Below, in pieces: positions 8,701-16,902 of a stretch of DNA of 64,000 bases (position 1 is the first letter of the stretch; each line of letters begins with the position of its first letter). The notes beneath the pieces are model-generated. The model did no database searches. It was not told where the DNA came from and worked only from the letters and a program-made list of their open reading frames with translations. The stretch spans positions 1 through 64,000 of the forward strand of contig NZ_JAHBDK010000025.1 in the NCBI RefSeq assembly GCF_019956415.1, written 5' to 3'. Source of the stretch: Pseudomonas sp. GL-B-19 (GTDB lineage: Bacteria; Pseudomonadota; Gammaproteobacteria; Pseudomonadales; Pseudomonadaceae). A program made the position numbers and the translations under genes.

Positions 8701-10694
8701 TTCAACGACTCAACGCACGGCTGACCCCGCAAGAACGGGTCAGGAGTGTGCGTCCCGGCTGGACAGAGGACGAGGCCCGGACCTATCTGGAGGGCGACGG
8801 TCGCGAAGGCAGCCCGCAGCTGCGCGCCAGTGAACTTGAGTCGCAGTTCAATCGACTCAACGCCAACTTCCAGCGCTGGCTGAATTCACCCACCGACACC
8901 TTCAGGTTCAGCGCCGCAGGAAGAGCCGAATGGCAGTCAAGAAACGCCTTATACAACGCGATCAGGCAATGCTGGCAGCACACCGGGCCAAGGGATGTGG
9001 ATGTCTTCGGCAATATGCACGGGATAACGCTGGACCTGAGTGGTATGCCACTGGGAAGGCATTTGGCGACGATGCCGCCTCTGGAGGGGGATTTTGGGCA
9101 TGTCACCCACCTGAATCTGCTGAACAGCGGATTGGCCGATGCCCAGGTGTCGCTGCTCGATCACTTTCCCAAGCTTCGCCACCTGAACCTCAACGACAAC
9201 CCGCTCACGCGGTTTCCTCGTGTGGTGGGCCGGATGCGCGGGCTGACGGAGTTGAATCTGCGTGGCAATCGAATCGTGCTGGATGCACCGTCGGTGGCGG
9301 ATCTGGGCGGGCTTGTGCACCTGGAAAGCCTGGACTTGATGGGTAACCCTTTGGGGCGCGTTCCCGATATCGGCCGCATGCCCATGCTGCATACGCTGCT
9401 GTTGACTGACACGGGTATTTCCACTTGGCCCGGCGGATTGTTTTCACTGCCCAGGTTCCGGCATTTCTATCTGGATATTCAGTTGAACCGGATCCTTGAG
9501 GTCCCTTCGGTTGCGCCGGGCAGCGCCGACGCGGAGCTGTTAGCGCGCACGGTGCTGAGCCGCAATGCGCGGTGGTTGCCGGAGGCCAATCTACAGACGC
9601 TGCGCGAGTACATTCAGTCCGTGGGTATGGACCCTGATCGACCTTATCCGCCCCGTGGAGTACGCGATAGCCTCGATTGGGAGCAAGGTCTGACTCGGCC
9701 TGAGTGGGTCGCCCGGCAGGAGGTCTGGAATGAGGTCGAGGATGAATTCGGTTCATTGCCGTTCTTCAACGAGATCCGCAAACTGACGGAGTCGTATCAC
9801 TTCAAACACGACATTGCCTTTCGAGTGGATATGACCGCCAAGGTCTGGCGCATGCTCGACGCCATGGCCAAGGACACCGCGCTGCGAGAAAAACTGTTCA
9901 CGATGTCCACGGCACCGACGCAGTGTGTCGATGGCGGGGCTCACCTGTTCAACGCCATGGGTGTGGAAGTGCTGATTCACGAAGCCTATGAACTGGCGAG
10001 CCGGAATCTGGTGGAAGCAGAGCTGGTGCAGCTGGCGCAGGGCAAATCCCGTCTGGATGAGCTGAGCAAAATCGCCCACAAGGTCATTGGTGAGCGAACG
10101 AGTCAGGGCGAGCAGTTCAGACGCGTCAATGCGGCGGGTGAAGTCACCGGCACCATTGATGAAGTCGAGGTACACCTGGCGTACATGACGGACCTGGCCG
10201 ACCGCCTCGAACTGCCTTGGCAGTCTCGAAAAATGCAGTTCAGGACAATCGCCGCGGTCACGCCACAGATGATCGAAGCGGCCTGTCAGCGTGTGCTGGA
10301 TCTGGAGGCCGGGGAGCTGCTGCGTGATTCGATCAGCGAACAGCCGTTCTGGGTGTCTTACATCCAGGGCTCCAATCGTCGTGCGTTCAAAGCCATCAGG
10401 CGCCGTATCGACGCGACCACCGATTTTTACATGGCGCTGGAAAAGCGGGCGACCCCGTCCCTTTCCTTGCCGGAAAAAGCGCAATTGAAAGAAGAGATCC
10501 GGGTACTCGCCGCCGAACTTGGCAAGCCGGAAAGCGAGTTCGCCCCAGGACTTGTCATGAGCGCCCAAGCGTATGAAAGCGAAATGAGCCAGCTCAATGC
10601 CCAGACGCAGACATTGCTCAAGACGCTGACCCGACAAGCGATGGACCGGACAAAACTGCAACGGGCCGAAACGCCCCTCACCCTGAAAAACTGA
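5739..10694 (+). CDS. Giant LRR-NEL toxin 1 (dermonecrotic-toxin-like N-terminus, E3 ligase-like C-terminus)
   Basis: A 1651-residue protein. The first half resembles the DUF6543/dermonecrotic-toxin region of large Pseudomonas toxins, with a hydrophobic Gly-rich stretch at about 497-537 (ALLVPGLGEAMLGIMAGQ) that could enter a membrane. A conserved block, LWKPDLKPYEY, follows near 590. Residues about 1094-1255 form five or six leucine-rich repeats (e.g. LRHLNLNDNPLTRFP). The end, about 1318-1551, resembles the NEL E3 ubiquitin-ligase domain of IpaH/SspH2. Its candidate catalytic Cys1396 lies in TQCVDGG, which keeps Cys-x-Asp but has Gly where NEL proteins usually have Arg. Such domains ubiquitinate host proteins, so the target would be a eukaryotic cell. 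No signal peptide is visible. I chose ATG 5739, with AGGGA ten bases upstream, over a TTG at 5706. Its paralogue follows after 80 bases, suggesting one operon. Confidence 0.82.
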   Translation: MEASSEGTVLETSPAVSDEGENIYLEYLKQKVPAFIKTVPADRLESFVNQSPAVPEWYGRARAMDRQYLKGLIDERWRLQGSLEKTLNDLQQDIKAFAQPLLVQALKDQLDLEQDVNTTLVRLYVPATLTFGIDTHASRFRQHTLLEAALHNFEESETQAGAFRDGSGIFTKDAAGELQRQALTVERFAVLCRTLDIGAQYQKHITEQLKPATVDIRTTLEQHTVACEIAAFNESALIAYLKNDISYYSYGKLQDVRDRKSNIMLGSRPLQCHRLSLMGFKLTGIVLFSAVADPSLVKRTYDSLIPAHQRLLTDWSQRLSILPGQEFEQFKLLEAFFANGPRGVLDEMLRQDDIYQQSRLDGPLIAYVPDDPEHPLKEYASFTDFMKVLISQLRSPGYQRFFSRFVAQKDKGRFFSRVNERLTTFTWHQREPLDMGPWWRETATENPDAEPITNPVTGDIWRHISGWRREKAIADARQIAVPTDDEDAAARWARLTSYLSLGWNVFNFGALLVPGLGEAMLGIMAGQMLLETMEGIEDWSKGDREEASGLLVGVMINASQLALMMAGHVLPARLPTPVKASSFVDQLKKVELPDGATRLWKPDLKPYEYAVSLPKDVAPNERGLHRHNGRDFLPLEGKHFAVNEDPQTGQPQLQHPNRSTAYQPKLKHNGVGAWQTELDRPIEWDKTTLMRRLGPMVDGFDEAKLEHIRIASGVEENALRRLQVENDAPPALFVDTIRRFQACAETEKQQGPLTYLQRKTRFDALYNAHQLSEHAGVRVIQDAFSHCPANLAEELLAAAAPEDLRVVAQKKRLPLKLKQQVRDALLEVRTTRAYEGLFLEFLHTADTERLALHTLETLPNWPGDVRIEIREHSFSGPLRDSIGPQDASVRKVLVSSDGDYQARDAADHHLHGADNLFASVLHALPDTQRIALGYEINQGEALRQAVQRAPLARDRLQPMLADNPIRKPFYDPQTMKLRGGMPGGAQGIQRLNARLTPQERVRSVRPGWTEDEARTYLEGDGREGSPQLRASELESQFNRLNANFQRWLNSPTDTFRFSAAGRAEWQSRNALYNAIRQCWQHTGPRDVDVFGNMHGITLDLSGMPLGRHLATMPPLEGDFGHVTHLNLLNSGLADAQVSLLDHFPKLRHLNLNDNPLTRFPRVVGRMRGLTELNLRGNRIVLDAPSVADLGGLVHLESLDLMGNPLGRVPDIGRMPMLHTLLLTDTGISTWPGGLFSLPRFRHFYLDIQLNRILEVPSVAPGSADAELLARTVLSRNARWLPEANLQTLREYIQSVGMDPDRPYPPRGVRDSLDWEQGLTRPEWVARQEVWNEVEDEFGSLPFFNEIRKLTESYHFKHDIAFRVDMTAKVWRMLDAMAKDTALREKLFTMSTAPTQCVDGGAHLFNAMGVEVLIHEAYELASRNLVEAELVQLAQGKSRLDELSKIAHKVIGERTSQGEQFRRVNAAGEVTGTIDEVEVHLAYMTDLADRLELPWQSRKMQFRTIAAVTPQMIEAACQRVLDLEAGELLRDSISEQPFWVSYIQGSNRRAFKAIRRRIDATTDFYMALEKRATPSLSLPEKAQLKEEIRVLAAELGKPESEFAPGLVMSAQAYESEMSQLNAQTQTLLKTLTRQAMDRTKLQRAETPLTLKN

Positions 10695-10774
10695 ATCGAC
10701 GAGGATGTCGATGACGGCATGGAAACCGATGGTTTTCGTGCCGCCCTATTACTTCGTACATAAGGATATGTACC

Positions 10775-13700
10775 TTGCGAAACAAACACGAAAGCAACGA
10801 CAAAAATACAGCGCAACCACCGGCTGCCGAGCAACAAAGTGTTCACGCCGAATTCATGGCCAACGCCATCCCGGCCTGGATGGTGAATGCTTCGCCCGAA
10901 CGGCGAGAGGCGCTGAAAAACGCTCCGCTCATTCTTCCCGACTGGTACCAGGCGGCGTCGCAGGCGCAGCGTCAGGCCTTGAACGCGAGTTTTGTGGCGA
11001 GTGTGACATCGCAGAACCTGCTGGATAAAACAATGTCGCGCCTGCAGGACATTGATGCGTTTGCCGAACCGCTACTGGTCAAGGCGCTCAAGGATCAGTT
11101 CGGAGTGGAACTGGACGTCACTAAAACCTTTCTGCAACTGAAAAAGCCTCTGGAGATGGGCATTCTGGAAATCGAGGTCGGCACCTTCGAGGTGTTGAAG
11201 TTGCCGCTGCTGCAAGCCGCGTTGCACAACTTCGAAGCGCGGGAGTGTGCTCCCGCTCACTTTCATTCTTCCTCAGGCTTTGTTGTCGAATCGACTCCGG
11301 GCCAGTTCAGCGAAGTGACCACGGCCCTGACGGTGATGCAGTACCTGAAGCTGTGTCGGGAGCTGGACATCGGTGCGAAGTATCAGGCGTATCTGAAAGA
11401 CTTTTTGCAACCTTCCAGTCCCGTGGCCGAAGCCGTACTGCGCAACCGGTTTGTGGACAGTCAAAAAGCTGCGATACGCGCGGCTGCCGAGCTCGCCTTG
11501 CTGAAGAAGGACATCGAACCGAAGGATTACTCGATGATCCTTTCGGTCATCGACGGAGAAATCAACCCGACGATAGACAACACACCGGTGTGGATATGCG
11601 ACCTGGTGTTGATGAAGAAAAGAATGACCGGCTGCGTGCTTTTCCATATTTGCGAAAAATATCGCTATTGCGATGATGTCCTTCTCTACATTCCCCACGA
11701 CCCGCAGCACCCGTTAAAACGTTACAAGGGCCGGGAAATGGAGGCGACCTTGAAGCGACTGTTCATGGCCACTGACGCCTCGCCACCGGCCAATGGTGGC
11801 CCGACGGCGTATCAACGCTTTTTCAGTCAGTTCGTTGCCTATGCCGATCGTCCGTATTACTTCAGCCAGTTCACCCGAAAGGCAGCGGACTCCAAGCCAG
11901 ACCCGATAGCGCCCTTGCGATCACCCTTGTGGAAAGCGATTGAAGTGCTCCCGCCGTTTTTTTCGACCTTCTACCAGCTTAACGAACTGCCTCCCGAATC
12001 ACCGTCCCGACAGGAGCCGGTCGACGAACCTTATATCCCGATCAAGGGTTACCGGCAGCATGGTCTCTGGGGACCGAACGTCGATCCCTGGGTGGATCTC
12101 TATGAGCAAAGTCGTCGCAAAATCCTGGCGGATGCCCGCAGTCACGCGGTGCCCACGGCCGATGTCGATGCCCGGGTGCGAGCAGAAAAAATCGCTCATT
12201 TGCTTGAGGTCGGCATGCTGGTGTTGAACGTCACCTCGATGTTTGTACCGGTGCTGGGTGAGGTGATGATCGGGGTGATGGCCGGCCAGATCCTGTACGA
12301 GACATTCGAAGGGGCCATTGAGTGGAGCGAGGGTGATCGCAACGCGGCCTGGGCTCACCTGACCGACGTGGCGGAAAACCTCGCGCTGATTGCCGTTCTG
12401 CACGGCGCGGCCAAGGGGCTGGGCAAGCTGACAGCAGTGAAGCCCGAACCCGTGGTCGAGGGATTGAAACCGGTCACGTTGCCCACGGGGAAGCAACGGC
12501 TGTGGAAGCCGGACCTTGAACCGTACAAGGCTCCCGTTACGTTACCGGCGAATTCGCAGCCTGATGGACTGGGGCTGCACTCAGTCAACGGCCACGCTAT
12601 TTTGCCGCTCGATGAGGCGCGCTTTTTGGTCAGGCAAGATCCCGCCAGCGGTGAGTATTGCATCCAGCACCCGCGCCGGCCCGAGGCCTATGCACCGCAC
12701 CTGGACCATAACGGCGCGGGCGCGTGGAGCCACGAAGGTGAAGAACCCCTGAGCTGGGACGGGCCGATCCTGATGCGACGGCTGGGCTATCGCGCGCAGG
12801 CCTTCACGGAGGCGCAACTGGAGCAGGTGCGCATCGCCAGTGGCGTCGAGCACGATCAGCTGCGTCGCCTGCATGTCGAACAACAGCCACCTGGGGCGCA
12901 GCTGTCCGACACCTTCACGCGTTTTCGAATCGACCGGGACATTCAAACCTTCAGTAAACAGATCGGCAACGATGACCCTGAGGTCTACGCCAAGGCGGAT
13001 CTGCGCCTGCAATTCAGGCTCATGCGCAGTCAGGAGCTGTTGCCCGCTACACCCCCGATCAAGGTCTTGGACAGCCAGGCAAACCTGATCTGGGAAGACC
13101 CGGTCACAGGCGCCGGGCAATCACGCCGGTTGACGTTCGTCGTGAGTGATCGCGAAGTGGCGAACGGCACGGTGCTCACGTCGCTGCTGGACCTGTTCAA
13201 AGCGCAACGGGTCGATATCGTACGTGTTCCGGGAACAGCGGATATGACGCTGGAACAACGCGCCACTGCACTGCGCAAGGAAATCGGCCGCGCCGTGCAG
13301 AACAAAAAATATTCATTGTTCGAGTCTCTGTATCGAGAACAGGAGGCCAACGGTCAAAGTTCCTTGGCACGAATCAAGGTGTTTTTCCCGCAGCTACCCA
13401 ACGTCGTTGTAGAAGAGATACTGCAAGGCGCGACTCAGGCAGAACGGCTGGAAATGGACAATCCCGGGCCCTTGCCTCAGCGCCTATACGAGCAGGCCGA
13501 GCAGGCCCGACAGGAACTGCGTGTGGCGCGAGCCTATGAAGGCCTCTATCTCGAGATCTCCTCCGGCGTCGACAGCGAACGGTTGGCCCTGCGCAGTCTT
13601 GAAGCGCTGCCTGGCTGGCCGAAGGACGTGCATCTCGAGCTGCGCGAATACGGGCCGCAAGGGAAATTATTGGACGCGATCGGTCCTGCGCAGAGTCCGG

Positions 13701-16700
13701 TCCGTGCGGTGCTGGTGGTGGATGCGAACACCCGGTTCGCGCAATCGACTTCTGCAAGCCTCTATTCGTCTGTATTGCAGGCCCTGACGGCAGAGGAACG
13801 CCAGGCATTGGGCTTCACGCTGCAAGAGGCCGAGCGATTGAAAATGACGGTGCAACAGACGCCGTTGCCGCGAGATCAGTTGAGGGCGGTGCTTCAGAAG
13901 CACCGCGTGCTCAAGCCAAGCGTCGAGCCAGGCATGAAGTTGCTCGGCGGTGTTGGCCCGTTGCCGTCGGGGCAACAGGTCGCCAGCTTTTTCCGCACGC
14001 CGCGTGCGCGGGTGCTAAAGCTGTATCCCGACTTCAGCGAGGCCGAGGTCGAATCCTTCCTGCGCTCGTTGGGCGACGACGTTCGGGGTGGGCTGACTCG
14101 ACGTGAAGCCGAATGCGCGACCCTCAAGAAAGAGTTGGATACCTGGGTTCAAACCCGCGTAACGGCAGAGCGCAGCCCCGCTGTAGCAGGGCGGTTTCCG
14201 GGGGCGCGCGAGCGTCAGATCGCCAGCAATATCAACCGCTGCTGGCGTCGGCAGACGGGCTCGATACTGAGCATCGACTCGACCGTTGAGCTGCCATCGC
14301 TGAGTGCCCGATTCGAGCATGTCGAGACGCTCGCGCTGACCGGTACAGGCGTGCGCAACCTCGATGCGTTTCTCAAGGGGTTCACCGAACTCAAGGCGTT
14401 GAGACTGGAGGGCATGTCCCGGCTCAGCGCATTGCCGGAGGCGGTCGGTGAAATGCAGGGTTTGACTCACTTGAGCCTCAGAGGCAGCCGGGTTCGATGG
14501 AATGAACACACGGCTACGGTGCTCGGTAAATTGAGTGCGCTTGAGACGCTCGACTTGTTGAAAAACCCGCTGGGTATCGCACCTGACTTCAGCACCATGA
14601 CTCGACTGAAGAACATCAACCTCAGCGGCACCGGCATCGACCAATGGCCCTTGGGCATGGGGAATCTGCCCGATTTGCAAGTGCTGGACTTGCGCGAGAA
14701 CCACCTGACCGAAATGCCCCAAGAGATGCTCTCTACGGCAGATGAACAACTGGAAGCCAACGCCAGGGTGAATCGGGTCACGCTGCTTGAGGGTAACCCG
14801 TTTACGCGCCAGGCCTGGCAGCAACTCAAGGACTATCGGGAACGTCTGCAAGCGCTAAGGCCTGAGCTCCTGGAGGGAAGCCTGCCAGATGCCTTTAAAG
14901 TTCAGGACTCAATGAGTGCCAGGGTTCGTCAACTGTACCCCGGCTTCGACGAATTCGACGTTGAGGAATTCCTGCAAACCCACGGGCTCGCGGCTGAGCC
15001 TGAGCTGGCTCGTCTTGAGCGTGAGTATGAAACGCTGAATCAGCAGCTATCGGCCTGGGCGTTTTCCGGGGGCGGCGCACGTTCGCGCTACGTTCGGGCC
15101 GGTCAGATGGCTGCCGGTTTGTCTGACCGGGCCGAGCGTTACACTGCCGCTGACCGCATTCGAGCGTGCTGGCGGCGGCAATCCCCGCAAAGAAACGCGG
15201 TCGACGGTAGCCCCATCGGTTTTGAGCTCGACTTGAGTGGCCAGACGCTCGACAGCGTGCCGGACCTTGAGGCCGATTTCAGTCATGTGGGTTCGCTCAA
15301 ACTCAGCGGCATGGGCCTGAGCGTTTCGCCAGAGGGTTTTCTTGCGCATTTCAAAGGCGTGCGCTGGCTGGACCTGTCGGACAACCAGCTGACGGCGATA
15401 CCCCCGGCGCTGGATGACATGCACGGGCTGACGCGTTTGTTTTTGCAGCGCAACCGCATCCGCTTGACTCCGGAAACGGTGGGGATCCTTTCCCGACGGA
15501 CAACACTCAGGGCGATGAACCTGGCGCAAAACCCGCTGGGCATGGCGCCGGACTTCACTCAGATAACCGATATGCGCTCGCTCAACCTGAATTCGATCGA
15601 CATTGAGACATGGCCGGTGGGCCTGGGTGCGCAGCCGTTACTGGATGTCATTGATTTGAGAAACAACCGGATCACGACGATCCCGGAGTCGGTGATCGCA
15701 CCGCCTGCCGAACGGCTGGAACAGGTGGCAGGCCTCAATAACTTTACTCACATCGGTGGCAACCCGTTGTCTGAGGTCACCCAGCAACAGCTGCGCGATT
15801 ATTGGAGCCGGCTTGAGCGCGAACGTCCGGATTTCTGGGGAGTCAGGCAACCGGGAGCCTTCGAGTATCGAGCCCCGATGGCGTTAGCCGGGCGCGCGAC
15901 AGGCGGAGGGCAGGAATTGACAACGCTTCAGCGTTGGCTCAAAGACTTGCCCGCTGACCAGGTAACGGCCAGGCAGGCGCAATGGCAATCACTGTCGGCA
16001 CAGGAGGGCTCCCAAGGGTTTTTCAATGTACTCAACGATCTCGAGAATGCCGGCGCCGGCCATACGGACCTTCAGAGACGTGTATGGGAAGTCGTCGACA
16101 CCATCACCGAAGGCAACCCCGAATCCGTGGCGCTGCGTCAGGAGATGTTCGAGTGGGCCGGCAGGCCTGCCTGCTGTGATCGTGCCGCGTTGTCATTCAG
16201 CAACCTGGAAATCATGGCGCTGGTGTACCGGGCGCGGACGCTGGCCATGGACGGCGAGCAGAGTGCAGCCCTGCTGAAACTGTCCAGAGGCTTGTTCCGG
16301 CTGGAGGAACTCGAGAAAATTGCGTTGGCCGATATCGAGCAGCGCACAATCGCGATCAATAACACGCCGGGCTTGTCGGCGGCCCTCAAGACCCAGCAGA
16401 TCCGCTTTCTGGAAGAGGTCGAGATCAAACTGGCCTATCGCTACGGGCTCAGGGACCGGCTCGAATTGCCGGGGCAACTGCGGCAAGTCCGTTTCGCTCA
16501 CATGGGTAAAGTCACCCCGGCGATGCTTGATCAGGCCTGCGCCAAGGTGCTGGCGCTGGACGACTCGCCTGAAGAATTTCAGTCGCTGGTGGCGAAAGAT
16601 TTCTGGAAAGACTTCGTCACCAACAAGTACCGCGCGCAGTTCGAAGCGCAGCGCGAACCCTATCAGGATCGCCTGGCCAAGCTGCGTGATCGCCAGCAGG

Positions 16701-16825
16701 CAGGGGAGTTATCAGAAGCGCAATTCAAGGTGCAATCTGCAGACCTGGATGCTCAGTTGCAGATTGAGGAGGCTGTGATGATCGAGAAGTTCTCTCGCGA
16801 GGAGTTGACCGAACACCCGATCTAA
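10775..16825 (+). CDS. Giant LRR-NEL toxin 2 with duplicated LRR module
   Basis: A 2016-residue paralogue of the preceding gene with the same order: dermonecrotic-toxin-like N-terminal part, hydrophobic stretch at about 474-516 (MFVPVLGEVMIGVMAGQ), LWKPDLEPYKAP block near 580, LRRs, then a NEL domain from about 1710 to 1945. It has two LRR blocks (about 1163-1318 and 1482-1639). Each is preceded by a related helical segment (VLKLYPDFSEAEVESFL near 1077 and VRQLYPGFDEFDVEEFL near 1382), so a module of about 305 residues is duplicated. The NEL motif is PACCDRAAL: Cys1800-x-Asp1802-Arg1803, the canonical CxDR arrangement, so this copy is likely catalytically competent. The start is a TTG with AAGGA eight bases upstream; the next in-frame ATG is 27 codons later. 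The C-terminus is a charged helical tail. The secretion route is unknown. Confidence 0.82.
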   Translation: MRNKHESNDKNTAQPPAAEQQSVHAEFMANAIPAWMVNASPERREALKNAPLILPDWYQAASQAQRQALNASFVASVTSQNLLDKTMSRLQDIDAFAEPLLVKALKDQFGVELDVTKTFLQLKKPLEMGILEIEVGTFEVLKLPLLQAALHNFEARECAPAHFHSSSGFVVESTPGQFSEVTTALTVMQYLKLCRELDIGAKYQAYLKDFLQPSSPVAEAVLRNRFVDSQKAAIRAAAELALLKKDIEPKDYSMILSVIDGEINPTIDNTPVWICDLVLMKKRMTGCVLFHICEKYRYCDDVLLYIPHDPQHPLKRYKGREMEATLKRLFMATDASPPANGGPTAYQRFFSQFVAYADRPYYFSQFTRKAADSKPDPIAPLRSPLWKAIEVLPPFFSTFYQLNELPPESPSRQEPVDEPYIPIKGYRQHGLWGPNVDPWVDLYEQSRRKILADARSHAVPTADVDARVRAEKIAHLLEVGMLVLNVTSMFVPVLGEVMIGVMAGQILYETFEGAIEWSEGDRNAAWAHLTDVAENLALIAVLHGAAKGLGKLTAVKPEPVVEGLKPVTLPTGKQRLWKPDLEPYKAPVTLPANSQPDGLGLHSVNGHAILPLDEARFLVRQDPASGEYCIQHPRRPEAYAPHLDHNGAGAWSHEGEEPLSWDGPILMRRLGYRAQAFTEAQLEQVRIASGVEHDQLRRLHVEQQPPGAQLSDTFTRFRIDRDIQTFSKQIGNDDPEVYAKADLRLQFRLMRSQELLPATPPIKVLDSQANLIWEDPVTGAGQSRRLTFVVSDREVANGTVLTSLLDLFKAQRVDIVRVPGTADMTLEQRATALRKEIGRAVQNKKYSLFESLYREQEANGQSSLARIKVFFPQLPNVVVEEILQGATQAERLEMDNPGPLPQRLYEQAEQARQELRVARAYEGLYLEISSGVDSERLALRSLEALPGWPKDVHLELREYGPQGKLLDAIGPAQSPVRAVLVVDANTRFAQSTSASLYSSVLQALTAEERQALGFTLQEAERLKMTVQQTPLPRDQLRAVLQKHRVLKPSVEPGMKLLGGVGPLPSGQQVASFFRTPRARVLKLYPDFSEAEVESFLRSLGDDVRGGLTRREAECATLKKELDTWVQTRVTAERSPAVAGRFPGARERQIASNINRCWRRQTGSILSIDSTVELPSLSARFEHVETLALTGTGVRNLDAFLKGFTELKALRLEGMSRLSALPEAVGEMQGLTHLSLRGSRVRWNEHTATVLGKLSALETLDLLKNPLGIAPDFSTMTRLKNINLSGTGIDQWPLGMGNLPDLQVLDLRENHLTEMPQEMLSTADEQLEANARVNRVTLLEGNPFTRQAWQQLKDYRERLQALRPELLEGSLPDAFKVQDSMSARVRQLYPGFDEFDVEEFLQTHGLAAEPELARLEREYETLNQQLSAWAFSGGGARSRYVRAGQMAAGLSDRAERYTAADRIRACWRRQSPQRNAVDGSPIGFELDLSGQTLDSVPDLEADFSHVGSLKLSGMGLSVSPEGFLAHFKGVRWLDLSDNQLTAIPPALDDMHGLTRLFLQRNRIRLTPETVGILSRRTTLRAMNLAQNPLGMAPDFTQITDMRSLNLNSIDIETWPVGLGAQPLLDVIDLRNNRITTIPESVIAPPAERLEQVAGLNNFTHIGGNPLSEVTQQQLRDYWSRLERERPDFWGVRQPGAFEYRAPMALAGRATGGGQELTTLQRWLKDLPADQVTARQAQWQSLSAQEGSQGFFNVLNDLENAGAGHTDLQRRVWEVVDTITEGNPESVALRQEMFEWAGRPACCDRAALSFSNLEIMALVYRARTLAMDGEQSAALLKLSRGLFRLEELEKIALADIEQRTIAINNTPGLSAALKTQQIRFLEEVEIKLAYRYGLRDRLELPGQLRQVRFAHMGKVTPAMLDQACAKVLALDDSPEEFQSLVAKDFWKDFVTNKYRAQFEAQREPYQDRLAKLRDRQQAGELSEAQFKVQSADLDAQLQIEEAVMIEKFSREELTEHPI

Positions 16826-16849
16826 ACAAACGCTGCTGACCGATGAACA

Positions 16850-16881
16850 AAGGCCTGGATCTGCGCAAGCATCCAGGCCTT
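16850..16881. terminator. Bidirectional terminator between toxin 2 and ureC
   Basis: An 11-bp perfect stem (AAGGCCTGGAT / ATCCAGGCCTT) with a 10-base loop, flanked by A- and T-containing ends. It lies between the convergent stop codons of toxin 2 and ureC and could end transcripts from both sides. Confidence 0.85.
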
Positions 16882-16902
16882 TTCTGTGTGTCGCTCAACC
16901 GA

